5,775 bases of DNA. Source: Deltaproteobacteria bacterium. Lineage in GTDB: Bacteria > Chloroflexota > Dehalococcoidia > Dehalococcoidales > BS750m-G39. The DNA is taken from contig JABMRW010000023.1 in the NCBI GenBank assembly GCA_013202445.1, forward strand, positions 1-5,775, read 5' to 3'. The notes below the pieces were generated by a model. It saw only the letters and a list, made by a program, of their open reading frames with translations. It was not told where the DNA came from and did no database searches. This document shows positions 4,918-5,775 of this stretch, piece by piece (position 1 is the stretch's first letter; every line of letters starts with the position of its first letter). A program made the translations under genes and the position numbers.

Positions 4918-5775
<858 letters not shown>

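Overview
The window is an ordinary bacterial chromosomal segment of housekeeping genes, with unusually rich intergenic DNA. Gene content, protein sequence style and GC-rich intergenic repeats suggest an uncultured Chloroflexota of the Dehalococcoidia type. That is an inference from general resemblance; there is no rRNA or other decisive marker. The sequence opens with 174 bp of non-coding DNA and closes inside ftsH.

Layout: positions 1-174 hold one copy of a G-rich repeat and a promoter. Positions 175-3204 are a compact plus-strand operon: thiL (thiamine-phosphate kinase), tsaE and tsaB (tRNA t6A37 modification), a PaaI-type hotdog thioesterase, and ndk (nucleoside diphosphate kinase). The first three genes overlap by ATGA junctions and the last two each follow a gap of about 20 bp with its own Shine-Dalgarno. 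ndk runs tail to tail into rsfS (minus strand, ribosomal silencing factor), and the two reading frames overlap by 7 bp. A divergent intergenic region of about 390 bp separates rsfS from a plus-strand TIM-barrel protein of the endonuclease IV/xylose isomerase type (3919-4746). After about 170 bp of AT-richer DNA, ftsH starts at 4918 and runs off the end.

The genes form no single pathway. The operon joins cofactor synthesis, tRNA modification and nucleotide balance, with rsfS and ftsH covering ribosome silencing and membrane protein quality control.

The most notable signals are non-coding. (1) I see five copies of an undescribed-looking repeat, each a small hairpin whose arms differ between copies but keep their position, followed by a G-run block. 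Three copies carry a perfect G-quadruplex motif with one-base loops. In the divergent region the copies are arranged symmetrically, pointing outward at the two promoters. (2) thiL and the TIM-barrel gene both have an extended -10 box ending exactly 6 bp before the ATG, which predicts leaderless mRNAs. (3) rsfS probably starts at a CTG upstream of its first ATG. No new multi-gene system is evident from the coding sequence.
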